Source: an uncultured Sphingobium sp.
GTDB taxonomy: Bacteria; Pseudomonadota; Alphaproteobacteria; Sphingomonadales; Sphingomonadaceae
NCBI GenBank assembly: GCA_946479185.1
Contig: CAMLFF010000159.1
Location: 1-7,440, forward strand
Direction: 5' to 3'
Length of the DNA stretch: 7,440 nucleotides
This document shows, in pieces, positions 1-5,713 of this stretch. The number at the start of each line of letters is the position of its first letter. The stretch's first letter is position 1. Under the pieces are notes generated by a model. The model did not search any database, was not told where the DNA came from, and worked only from the letters and a program-made list of their open reading frames with translations. A program made the position numbers and the translations under genes.

Positions 1-1006
1 AGCCCTCGCCAATCTTGAACATCTCCTTTTCGGAAACGCCGCGCTTGGCTGGGTCCGTCTCGCGCGGGTCGGTCTGCACATAGCCCTTCGCCTTGAGCAG
101 CGCGCCAATATCATAGCCCAGGTCGCCCGCCCCCGCCGGTGCGACGATGGGGTAGATATTCCCCCATTCCTGCGCCCACATATTGCCGAGCAGATCAGCG
201 CGGATCGGGCCGGTCTGGGCCTGCACCGCGTCGCCATATTTCTCGCTCAGCTTGGTGCGCGTGTAGCAATGCAGGGAATCGTAGAGCGGCTTCACTTCCT
301 GCCACAGCTTTTCCGTCAGCTTGGCGAAATCATCCGGCGGCATGTCATAGGCTGAGCGCCACATCGCGCCCGTGTCCGAGAAGCCAAGCTCCTGCGCGCC
401 CTGATTGGCAATCTCGACGAGCCGCGCATATTCCGCCTTCATCGGCTTGCCGACCTGATCGTGCCAACTGGTCCACATCTCCTGATATTCAGCGGGCGTA
501 TGCGTGAGCGAGCCCATCTCGGCCTCGATATCATTGCCGCCAATCGGTTTGCCGCCAAGGGTGCCCCTGCCCTTGCCATAGTCGGATTGCAGCTTGGTCG
601 CGATCTGGTTGAGCTCAGTCGCGGCGCCTGCCGTGGTCGGCGCGGGTAGCACGATGCCGGAGCGCAGGATATCGAGCTTGCGCCTGGTATCATATGAGAG
701 ACCCGCCACCTTCTCGAACTTGGCGGCCTCCAGCGCATATCGCACGGACATTTCCGTGCCTTTGGCACCAATCTTTGCGGCCAGAGCGTCGGTATCTTCG
801 GTGAGGTAGGTCGAGTTGATCCAGTAAACCTGATTGGCCTCAATGCTGTAATCGGAGAAGGCCTTCTCGGCTTCTGCAACAAGCGCATCGGCCTGTGCGA
901 CGGTGGGCGTCGAGGTGGCAGCGCTGGTTTGCGCCGTTGCAGGCGCCACGCAAACGCCAAGGGAAAGCGCAGCCGCAAGAGCGAGGCGCGAAACGGGATG
1001 GGTCAT
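1..1006 (-). CDS. Peptidase family M2 (ACE-like dipeptidyl carboxypeptidase), N-terminal part, truncated by window edge
   Basis: The minus-strand frame is open from an ATG at 1006 to the left edge (335 codons). Family M2 enzymes are zinc metallopeptidases that remove C-terminal dipeptides from peptides; this one is probably exported to the periplasm. Residues 1-26 form a signal peptide (basic start, hydrophobic run LALAAALSLGV, likely cut near ATAQ); the Cys at 19 lacks a lipobox context. Residues around 205-295 match the ACE family closely: GFSDTGAMWRSAYD, then LLGNMWAQEWGNIY. By memory of the testis-ACE structure, Gln279 in MWAQ corresponds to substrate-binding Gln281. The HEXXH zinc motif normally follows about 100 residues later, so it and the remaining zinc ligand lie outside the window, and catalytic competence cannot be judged. 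The start is set by the signal peptide and a modest AGGGA about 10 nt upstream. It lies 59 nt downstream of the hydrolase gene on the same strand and could be co-transcribed or have its own promoter. Confidence 0.93.
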   Translation of the reverse strand, partial: MTHPVSRLALAAALSLGVCVAPATAQTSAATSTPTVAQADALVAEAEKAFSDYSIEANQVYWINSTYLTEDTDALAAKIGAKGTEMSVRYALEAAKFEKVAGLSYDTRRKLDILRSGIVLPAPTTAGAATELNQIATKLQSDYGKGRGTLGGKPIGGNDIEAEMGSLTHTPAEYQEMWTSWHDQVGKPMKAEYARLVEIANQGAQELGFSDTGAMWRSAYDMPPDDFAKLTEKLWQEVKPLYDSLHCYTRTKLSEKYGDAVQAQTGPIRADLLGNMWAQEWGNIYPIVAPAGAGDLGYDIGALLKAKGYVQTDPRETDPAKRGVSEKEMFKIGEG

Positions 1007-1042
1007 GAGATGTAAGTCCCTGAAGCTGTTGTTGCGCCTAGG

Positions 1043-1059
1043 CTGCCCCTTGAGGGCAG
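1043..1059 (-). terminator. GC-rich hairpin after the hydrolase gene, weak terminator candidate
   Basis: CTGCCC and GGGCAG form a perfect 6-bp stem around a 5-nt loop, a few nt after the stop codon of the alpha/beta hydrolase. The position suits an intrinsic terminator, but no T-run follows on the minus strand (the next bases are CCTAGGCGCAACAAC). It may only attenuate or stabilise the transcript, or be chance. Confidence 0.25.
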
Positions 1060-1065
1060 GCGTCG

Positions 1066-1824
1066 TCAAGCGGCGAGATAGTTTACAATCGCTTCGCCAA
1101 ATTCCGGCTTCATGATGCAGGTCATGTGATTGCCGGGCATCGTGCCGCGCTCGGCGTTGGGCAGCGCCGCGACAAGGGCGTCGGCCGAGCCATTATCATC
1201 GTCATCCGTTGCGCTAAGCACCAGCGTCGGCAGGGTGAGCTTGTCCAGCGTTTCAAGGCGAATGTCGCTCATGGAAAGCAACAGGTGGCGCAAGGCAACG
1301 GGATCGATCTTGACCGTTTTCATGAACTGAATGGCCATGAAATCGCGATCGCCCGCTTTTGCCGTGTCGAAATGATCGAGCGCGTCGAGGAAGAACTGGC
1401 GGCGGCGCTTCCAGTCGAGCAGTCCCTCAAGACCCATGCCGCCAAGGATGAGGCGGCGCGGCGCAAGCCCATCGGCGACGAGCGAAAGCGCAATTCTCGA
1501 GCCCATCGAGTAGCCGACCAGATCGAATGTATCGACATTGAGCTGGGGGATCACAGCCTTCATGTCGAGCAGCATGACATCGGCGGGATAGTCACTCGCG
1601 GCCGTCGGCGCAGCGCTTTTCCCATGGATCCGCTGATCGATCATGATCGCCTCGAACCCGGCATCGGCGAGGCGCTGCGCCGTGCCGTAGCGAATCCAGT
1701 TGATCTGGGCGCTGGAACTCAGGCCATGGAACATGATGACGGCTGGCCCAGCCCCGAGCCGGTGGACGGCGATTTCCGCGCCCAGGTGACCCTGGAGCAA
1801 CTGTAAAGTTGGTTTCGTGCTCAT
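1066..1824 (-). CDS. Alpha/beta hydrolase (serine hydrolase fold), substrate unknown
   Basis: This is a 252-residue cytoplasmic alpha/beta hydrolase, a typical length for single-domain members. Counting from the ATG at 1824, visible landmarks are the oxyanion-hole strand-turn MFHGLSSS (32-38), the nucleophile elbow GYSMGS with Ser106, the acidic residue in the SATDDDDNG loop (about Asp207-210) and the catalytic His233 in GNHMT. All triad members are therefore present. The fold covers esterases, lactonases, C-C hydrolases and dehalogenases, and nothing here fixes the substrate. The start is uncertain: a TTG at 1860 would add 12 residues and is preceded 8 nt upstream by AAGAAGG (1869-1875), whereas the ATG at 1824 has no clear Shine-Dalgarno. 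The ATG is kept because the extra residues look unlike a family N-terminus. The gene is divergent from the marR-emrA-emrB operon and shares its upstream region, so control by that MarR is plausible. Confidence 0.9.
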   Translation of the reverse strand: MSTKPTLQLLQGHLGAEIAVHRLGAGPAVIMFHGLSSSAQINWIRYGTAQRLADAGFEAIMIDQRIHGKSAAPTAASDYPADVMLLDMKAVIPQLNVDTFDLVGYSMGSRIALSLVADGLAPRRLILGGMGLEGLLDWKRRRQFFLDALDHFDTAKAGDRDFMAIQFMKTVKIDPVALRHLLLSMSDIRLETLDKLTLPTLVLSATDDDDNGSADALVAALPNAERGTMPGNHMTCIMKPEFGEAIVNYLAA

Positions 1825-1868
1825 TGTGCAGCTGTACCGGTCAACTTTGCAGCCAATCAAGGATTAAA

Positions 1869-1875
1869 CCTTCTT
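1869..1875 (-). promoter_or_regulatory. Shine-Dalgarno-like AAGAAGG supporting a TTG start at 1860
   Basis: Read on the minus strand, AAGAAGG lies 8 nt before the TTG at 1860, which is in frame with the alpha/beta hydrolase. It is the only good ribosome-binding sequence near this gene's 5' end and argues for the longer protein. If the ATG at 1824 is used instead, it would simply be leader sequence. Confidence 0.4.
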
Positions 1876-1885
1876 GCACAGGCTC

Positions 1886-1905
1886 ATTCTAGGCTTGCAT
1901 CTAAT
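1886..1905. promoter_or_regulatory. Possible back-to-back -10 elements for the hydrolase and marR promoters
   Basis: Each strand of the divergent region carries a hexamer one mismatch from TATAAT. TAGAAT lies on the minus strand (1891 to 1886), pointing at the hydrolase. TCTAAT lies on the plus strand (1900-1905), pointing at marR. Neither has a convincing -35 box at 16-18 bp. The plus-strand candidate has TTGCAC at 1874-1879, but the spacing is 20 bp. These are weak calls, made only because the region must hold promoters for two divergent units. Confidence 0.3.
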
Positions 1906-1919
1906 AAGCACGCTTACTA
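1902..1919. promoter_or_regulatory. Palindromic operator candidate for the MarR regulator
   Basis: An inverted repeat TAAGC-AC-GCTTA (1905-1916) is extended by an outer pairing TA (1902-1903) with TA (1918-1919), giving TAnTAAGC-N2-GCTTAnTA. It sits 10 nt before the ATG of marR, in the shared intergenic region with the divergent hydrolase, overlapping the possible plus-strand -10 at 1900-1905. AT-rich palindromes of 16-20 bp at this position are the usual operators of autoregulated MarR proteins. That the neighbouring MarR binds it is inference. Confidence 0.6.
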
Positions 1920-1929
1920 ATTGGCGGAG

Positions 1930-2397
1930 ATGGACAATCAACATATCGCATTTGTGATCAGTGATGTGGCGCGGCTATATCGGCGGCGCTTCGATGAACG
2001 CACGCGCAGCTTTGGCATCACTGGCCCGCAGATGCGCGCCGTCATTGCCATCATGCGCTTTCCCGGCATTAATCAGGGCGCTCTAGCGGACCGGCTCGAT
2101 GTAGAGCCGATCACCACCTGCCGCATGGTCGACCGGCTGGAGCAAGCAGGCCTTGTCGAGCGCCGCCGCGATCCGCAGGATCGGCGCGCATGGCAGCTGT
2201 TTTTGACCGATGCCGCCGAACCGATCGCCGAGAAGTTGCAGGCCATCGGCCAGACCGTGCTGAATGAGTCGCTTGATGGCGTCGCGCCGGGCGATCGTGA
2301 GGCAATCATGACGATCCTCGGATCGATCCGTGATAATCTGACCAGCGCTGGCCTGGCAAATGCCGAGCTCGCACAAGGAGGCAGACGCAATGTCTGA
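1930..2397 (+). CDS. MarR-family transcriptional regulator of the adjacent efflux operon
   Basis: This is a small winged-helix regulator of 155 residues from the ATG at 1930, the normal MarR size; such proteins act as dimers that release DNA when a small phenolic or drug-like ligand binds. An N-terminal dimerisation helix (DVARLYRRRFDERTR) is followed by the helix-turn-helix (INQGALADRLDVEPITTCRMVDRLEQAGLV) and the wing with the family signature DPQDRRAWQLFLT, then C-terminal helices. An in-frame TTG at 1921 would add three residues. GGCGGAG lies directly against the ATG, too close for ideal spacing, and the TTG has no Shine-Dalgarno, so the start is uncertain by 9 nt. The last codons overlap the start of emrA by 8 nt, so the regulator and pump are one transcription unit. 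Autorepression through the palindrome just upstream is likely. The sensed ligand cannot be read from the sequence. Confidence 0.93.
   Translation: MDNQHIAFVISDVARLYRRRFDERTRSFGITGPQMRAVIAIMRFPGINQGALADRLDVEPITTCRMVDRLEQAGLVERRRDPQDRRAWQLFLTDAAEPIAEKLQAIGQTVLNESLDGVAPGDREAIMTILGSIRDNLTSAGLANAELAQGGRRNV
2375..2381 (+). promoter_or_regulatory. Strong Shine-Dalgarno fixing the emrA start
   Basis: AAGGAGG lies 8 nt before the ATG at 2390, inside the end of marR. It decides that start over an upstream in-frame start at 2360, which would add ten residues with no such signal. Confidence 0.85.
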
Positions 2398-3490
2398 GGC
2401 CGATCCCGCCATCAATCTCTCCAAGGGCACGCCCGCCGAGGCGACGCCGATCGAGACGCTGGAGCCCAAGCCCAACGCGTTCAAGCGGCGCCTGCTCATG
2501 TTTTCCGTACCGCTGCTCGCCATTGCAGTTGGCGGCTATTTTTGGGCGACCAGCGGCCGCTTCGTCTCGACCGACAACGCCTATGTGAAGCAGGATATCG
2601 TCTCGGTCGGCAGCGATGTCGCCGGGCGGATCGTGGATGTGCGCGTGCGCGAGAACCAGATCGTAAAGGCGGGCGATGTGCTGTTCGTGGTCGATGCCGC
2701 GCCCTATAAGGTGGTGCTGGAGCAGGCCAATGCGCAGATTGCCAATGCGCAGGTTTCCGTCGGCAAGTTGCGCTCCGAGTTTCAGGCGACCAGTGTCGAT
2801 ATCACCGGTGCGCGCGAGAATGTCTATTACGCCCAGCAGGATCTGACCCGGCAACAGGCGCTTATGAAGGACGGGTTCACGACCCGCGCGCGGCTCCAGC
2901 AATCCGAGCAGGCGCTCGATAATGCCCGAACTCGTCTCGCGACGGCGGAGGCCGAAGCCGCCAAGGCGCGCGCGGCGCTGGCGACCGGATCGCAAGTGCC
3001 CGGCATCAACCCGGAAATCGCAGCCGCCAGAGCCCAGCGCGATCAGGCCGCGCTCAATCTGCAGCGCACGGTCGTTCATGCCCCGGTTTCGGGCAGAGTG
3101 AGACAGGCTGACCGGCTTCAGGTAGGGCAGATGGCTGTGCAGGGCCTACCGCTCGTAAGCATCGTTGCCAGCGACCGCTCCTGGGTAACGGCCAATTTCA
3201 AGGAAACCGACCTTAACCGCATGCGTCCCGGCCAGCCCGCCTCCATCAAGCTGGATGCCTATCCCGACCTTGCCGTGCGCGGGCATGTCGATAGCATTGG
3301 CGCTGGGACAGGATCAGAATTCTCGGTGCTGCCTGCGCAGAATGCCAATGGCAATTGGGTGAAGGTCACCCAGCGCGTGCCGGTGCGGATCGCCATTGAT
3401 GGCAAGAGCAATCGCCCGATGATTGCCGGACTGAGCGCTCAGGTCAAGGTCGACATTCGGCCGGATTCGCCTTCAGTGCAGCACCATTAA
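2390..3490 (+). CDS. emrA: EmrA-type membrane fusion protein (HlyD family) of a multidrug efflux pump
   Basis: This periplasmic adaptor subunit would couple the inner-membrane EmrB-like transporter to an outer-membrane channel. The 366-residue protein has a short cytoplasmic tail, one membrane anchor (about residues 35-53, LLMFSVPLLAIAVGGYFWA) and the EmrA hallmark STDNAYVKQDIVSV (60-73). A split biotinyl-lipoyl-like domain follows (AGRIVDVRVRENQIVKAGDVLFVVD, closed by VVHAPVSGRV at 228-237). Between the two halves is a long alanine/glutamine-rich alpha-helical hairpin (about 107-225), probably a coiled coil. The beta-barrel segment carries the typical GSEFSVLPAQNANGNWVKVTQRVPVRI run (from 308). 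The length is normal for the family. It overlaps marR by 8 nt and is followed 18 nt later by the transporter gene. The symbol is given by family; E. coli EmrA exports uncouplers and hydrophobic drugs, but the substrates here are unknown. Confidence 0.93.
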   Translation: MSEADPAINLSKGTPAEATPIETLEPKPNAFKRRLLMFSVPLLAIAVGGYFWATSGRFVSTDNAYVKQDIVSVGSDVAGRIVDVRVRENQIVKAGDVLFVVDAAPYKVVLEQANAQIANAQVSVGKLRSEFQATSVDITGARENVYYAQQDLTRQQALMKDGFTTRARLQQSEQALDNARTRLATAEAEAAKARAALATGSQVPGINPEIAAARAQRDQAALNLQRTVVHAPVSGRVRQADRLQVGQMAVQGLPLVSIVASDRSWVTANFKETDLNRMRPGQPASIKLDAYPDLAVRGHVDSIGAGTGSEFSVLPAQNANGNWVKVTQRVPVRIAIDGKSNRPMIAGLSAQVKVDIRPDSPSVQHH

Positions 3491-3508
3491 GCCAAGCCGA
3501 TAGCCCTC

Positions 3509-5047
3509 ATGGCCCAGACCGAAGATCGCGCGCAGCTCGTCGTTTCCAACAAGGCGTTGCTGACCGTCGCGATCATGTCCGCAATGGTGATGCAGGTGCT
3601 GGACACCACCATCACCAATGTCGCGCTGCCCCATATGCGCGCGGCGCTGGGCGCTAGCGATGAGACGATCAGCTGGGTGCTGACCAGCTATATTCTGGCG
3701 ACCGCCGTTGCGATCCCCATCACCGGTTGGCTGGCAGACCGCATCGGCGCGCGACGACTGCTGCTGATTTCCGTCGCGGTGTTCACGCTTGCCTCCATCC
3801 TGTGCGGCATCGCCCAGAGTTTGACGGAAATGGTGATTTTCCGCGCGATCCAGGGTGTCGGCGGCGCTTTTGTGGGGCCACTCGCGCAGAGCCTGATGCT
3901 GGATATCAATCGCCCCTCCGAGCATGGCAAGGCGATGTCCGTTTATGGCATGGGCGTGATGATTGGCCCGATCATGGGACCAGTGGCCGGCGGTTGGCTG
4001 ACGGAATCGATGGATTGGCGCTGGTGCTTCTTCGTCAATGTGCCGGTGGGCATTGGTTGCCTGATCGGCCTGTACGCGCTGCTGCCGGAAAAGCAGCTGA
4101 CGCGCCGCAGCTTCGATCTGTTCGGCTTCTCGCTCATCGCGGTCGGCCTTGCCAGCCTTCAGCTCATGCTGGATCGTGGCCAGCATGCGGACTGGTTCTC
4201 TTCCGCCGAAATCTGGATCGAAGCGGCCATCGCGGTGAGCTGCCTGTGGATGTTTACGATCCATACCCTCAACGCCAAGAAGCCGCTGTTCGCGCCGGAG
4301 CTGTTTGCGGATCGCAATTTCATCAGCGCCTCCATCTTCATGTTCATCATCGGCATGGTGATGTTTGCAGCGATGGCCCTGCTGCCATCCATGTTGCAAA
4401 GCCTGTTCGGCTATACCGTGCTCGATACCGGCCTGATCTTGGCGACGCGCGGGGCTGGCGTGCTGGTCGCGATGGCCCTCTCCGGGCGACTGGTTGGGCT
4501 AATCGATCCGCGCCTGCTGATCGCTGGCGGCTTTTCGATGACCGCAACATCGCTCTGGATGATGACCGGCTGGTCAATGGAGCAGGATTGGGTGCCCTTC
4601 GTCATCACAGGCGTGTTGCAAGGGGCGGGTATTGGCTTCGTTTTCGTGCCGTTGCAGATGCTCGCCTTCGGCACCCTGCCCCCCAATGCCCGCACCGAGG
4701 GCGCCGCCGTGTTGAACCTCGCCCGCAACATCGGCTCTTCCATCGGCATTGCGGTGGCGATGTCGCTGCTGGCGCGAAACATTCAAGTGAGCCATGCCGA
4801 TCTCGCCCAGCACATCACGATGAGCCATCTGCCCGTCGATCCCGACATACTCTATCGCTTCGGGAGTTTCGGGACGGCCTTGATGCAAGGACTGGATGGA
4901 ATGGTGAACAAGCAGGCCGCCATGATCGCCTATTTGAACGACTTTTACATGATGGCGGTGATTTGCAGTTGTGTGGTGCCCGCGGCGTTTTTGCTGCGCA
5001 AGCCGAAGGAGAAGCCGTCCGGGCCGCCGCCACCGATGGGGGAGTGA
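3509..5047 (+). CDS. emrB: EmrB-type major facilitator, DHA2 (14-TM) drug:proton antiporter
   Basis: This inner-membrane proton-driven exporter works with the EmrA-like adaptor encoded just upstream. The 512-residue length and alternating hydrophobic segments fit the 14-helix DHA2 branch. Family motifs are intact: LDTTITNVALP in helix 1 (31-41), the loop 2-3 motif GWLADRIGARR (73-83), an Arg in FRAIQGVGGAF (helix 4), and the antiporter motif GPIMGPVAGGW in helix 5 (about 153-163). The C-terminus is short, basic and proline-rich. The ATG at 3509 lies 18 nt after the emrA stop, in the same reading frame. It lacks a recognisable Shine-Dalgarno, so translation may depend on coupling to emrA. No outer-membrane factor gene follows; the next gene is convergent. 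Substrate is unknown, with hydrophobic toxicants or drugs the usual cargo of relatives. Confidence 0.95.
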   Translation: MAQTEDRAQLVVSNKALLTVAIMSAMVMQVLDTTITNVALPHMRAALGASDETISWVLTSYILATAVAIPITGWLADRIGARRLLLISVAVFTLASILCGIAQSLTEMVIFRAIQGVGGAFVGPLAQSLMLDINRPSEHGKAMSVYGMGVMIGPIMGPVAGGWLTESMDWRWCFFVNVPVGIGCLIGLYALLPEKQLTRRSFDLFGFSLIAVGLASLQLMLDRGQHADWFSSAEIWIEAAIAVSCLWMFTIHTLNAKKPLFAPELFADRNFISASIFMFIIGMVMFAAMALLPSMLQSLFGYTVLDTGLILATRGAGVLVAMALSGRLVGLIDPRLLIAGGFSMTATSLWMMTGWSMEQDWVPFVITGVLQGAGIGFVFVPLQMLAFGTLPPNARTEGAAVLNLARNIGSSIGIAVAMSLLARNIQVSHADLAQHITMSHLPVDPDILYRFGSFGTALMQGLDGMVNKQAAMIAYLNDFYMMAVICSCVVPAAFLLRKPKEKPSGPPPPMGE

Positions 5048-5060
5048 GGAACCCGTCGGC

Positions 5061-5711
5061 CTATCTGCTCAATAGGAAGAGCGACTTAAAGCGGGCAATT
5101 ACAATCGCGATCCCGCTGCCAAGCTGGGCCAGCGCCATATCCTTTTGGGCGTCCCACTGGTCGCCCTGCTGACCATTGTAATAATCCGCCGTGTCCCCGG
5201 CTGCTATAATCGTGAGAAACCACTCGAAAACTTCGTACAATGCGCTGACAAGGCCAACGATCGCGAAGGATAGAAACCAGCTTATCCGCTTGCCACAGGC
5301 CGCGTGTTGTCGTGCAATATGTGCGAAGACTGGCGTGCAAAGCAGGCCAAAACTAAAATGCACTAGTCGATCATATGCATTTCTACTCCCGCCGATCAGC
5401 TCGGTGACGGGGCGACCGATAAGTGCCAGCCCCCAATCATCGTAGGGCACATTCGAATAGATGTAACGCCCGCCCAAAGTGTGCATCAGCAAAAACAGCC
5501 AGATGAGCGCGACAGCACAGGTGTCGAGCGGCCAGCGCCGCAACAAGAATGGCGCTGACAGCGTGAAGATGACCGTGGGGATGTGCTGAAGAGGGGCGAG
5601 CTCAGGGTAAGGCTGCGCGATATTGGCGAGCCCGATGGCAAGCAGCAAACTGCCCACCATCGCCCATTGACTGCCCGGCAACGCTTGCGGCGCCGTTCCC
5701 CCTCCTGCCAC
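5061..5711 (-). CDS. YjdF-like integral membrane protein (DUF2238)
   Basis: This is a 216-residue polytopic inner-membrane protein with about six hydrophobic segments (near 17-34, 43-57, 63-80, 115-133, 144-170 and 193-210). It carries the conserved blocks I associate with the YjdF/DUF2238 family: HTLGGRYIYSNVP, RNAYDRLVHFSFGLL, ALYEVFEW and GQQGDQWDAQKDM. Conserved His, Arg, Asp and Glu in or beside membrane helices suggest a transport or enzymatic role, but the family's function is not established to my knowledge. The start is GTG at 5711, 2 nt after the asd stop, with AAAAAGGG formed by the last asd codons 6 nt upstream, so translation is probably coupled to asd. Its GC content is lower than its neighbours (192 of 360 bases, 53%, over 5161-5520, against 62% for part of asd) and it uses some rarer codons (for example AGA, CTA near its end), so it may have been acquired or inserted behind asd. 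It ends 13 nt from the emrB stop, tail to tail. Confidence 0.88.
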   Translation of the reverse strand: MAGGGTAPQALPGSQWAMVGSLLLAIGLANIAQPYPELAPLQHIPTVIFTLSAPFLLRRWPLDTCAVALIWLFLLMHTLGGRYIYSNVPYDDWGLALIGRPVTELIGGSRNAYDRLVHFSFGLLCTPVFAHIARQHAACGKRISWFLSFAIVGLVSALYEVFEWFLTIIAAGDTADYYNGQQGDQWDAQKDMALAQLGSGIAIVIARFKSLFLLSR

Positions 5712-5713
5712 GC

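Noticed and set aside
1036..1043. GCCTAGGC perfect 8-bp palindrome between the hydrolase and peptidase genes
   Set aside because: Short palindromes of this size are expected by chance, and nothing around it suggests a regulatory site.
1126..1806. 226-codon plus-strand open frame opposite the alpha/beta hydrolase
   Set aside because: It is antisense to a gene with an intact catalytic triad. The translation is rich in His, Arg and Glu without any domain pattern, typical of GC-rich shadow frames.
2306..3079. 257-codon minus-strand frame opposite emrA
   Set aside because: Antisense shadow of a clear HlyD/EmrA-family gene; no start signal or domain pattern.
3473..4399. 308-codon minus-strand open frame opposite emrB
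   Set aside because: The translation is a low-complexity His/Gln/Arg/Asp-rich string with no fold signature; emrB on the other strand is unambiguous.
3727..5172. 481-codon plus-strand frame overlapping emrB
   Set aside because: It is a +1-type shadow of emrB, very Arg/Pro/Ala-rich, and runs past emrB into the convergent gene without a start signal.
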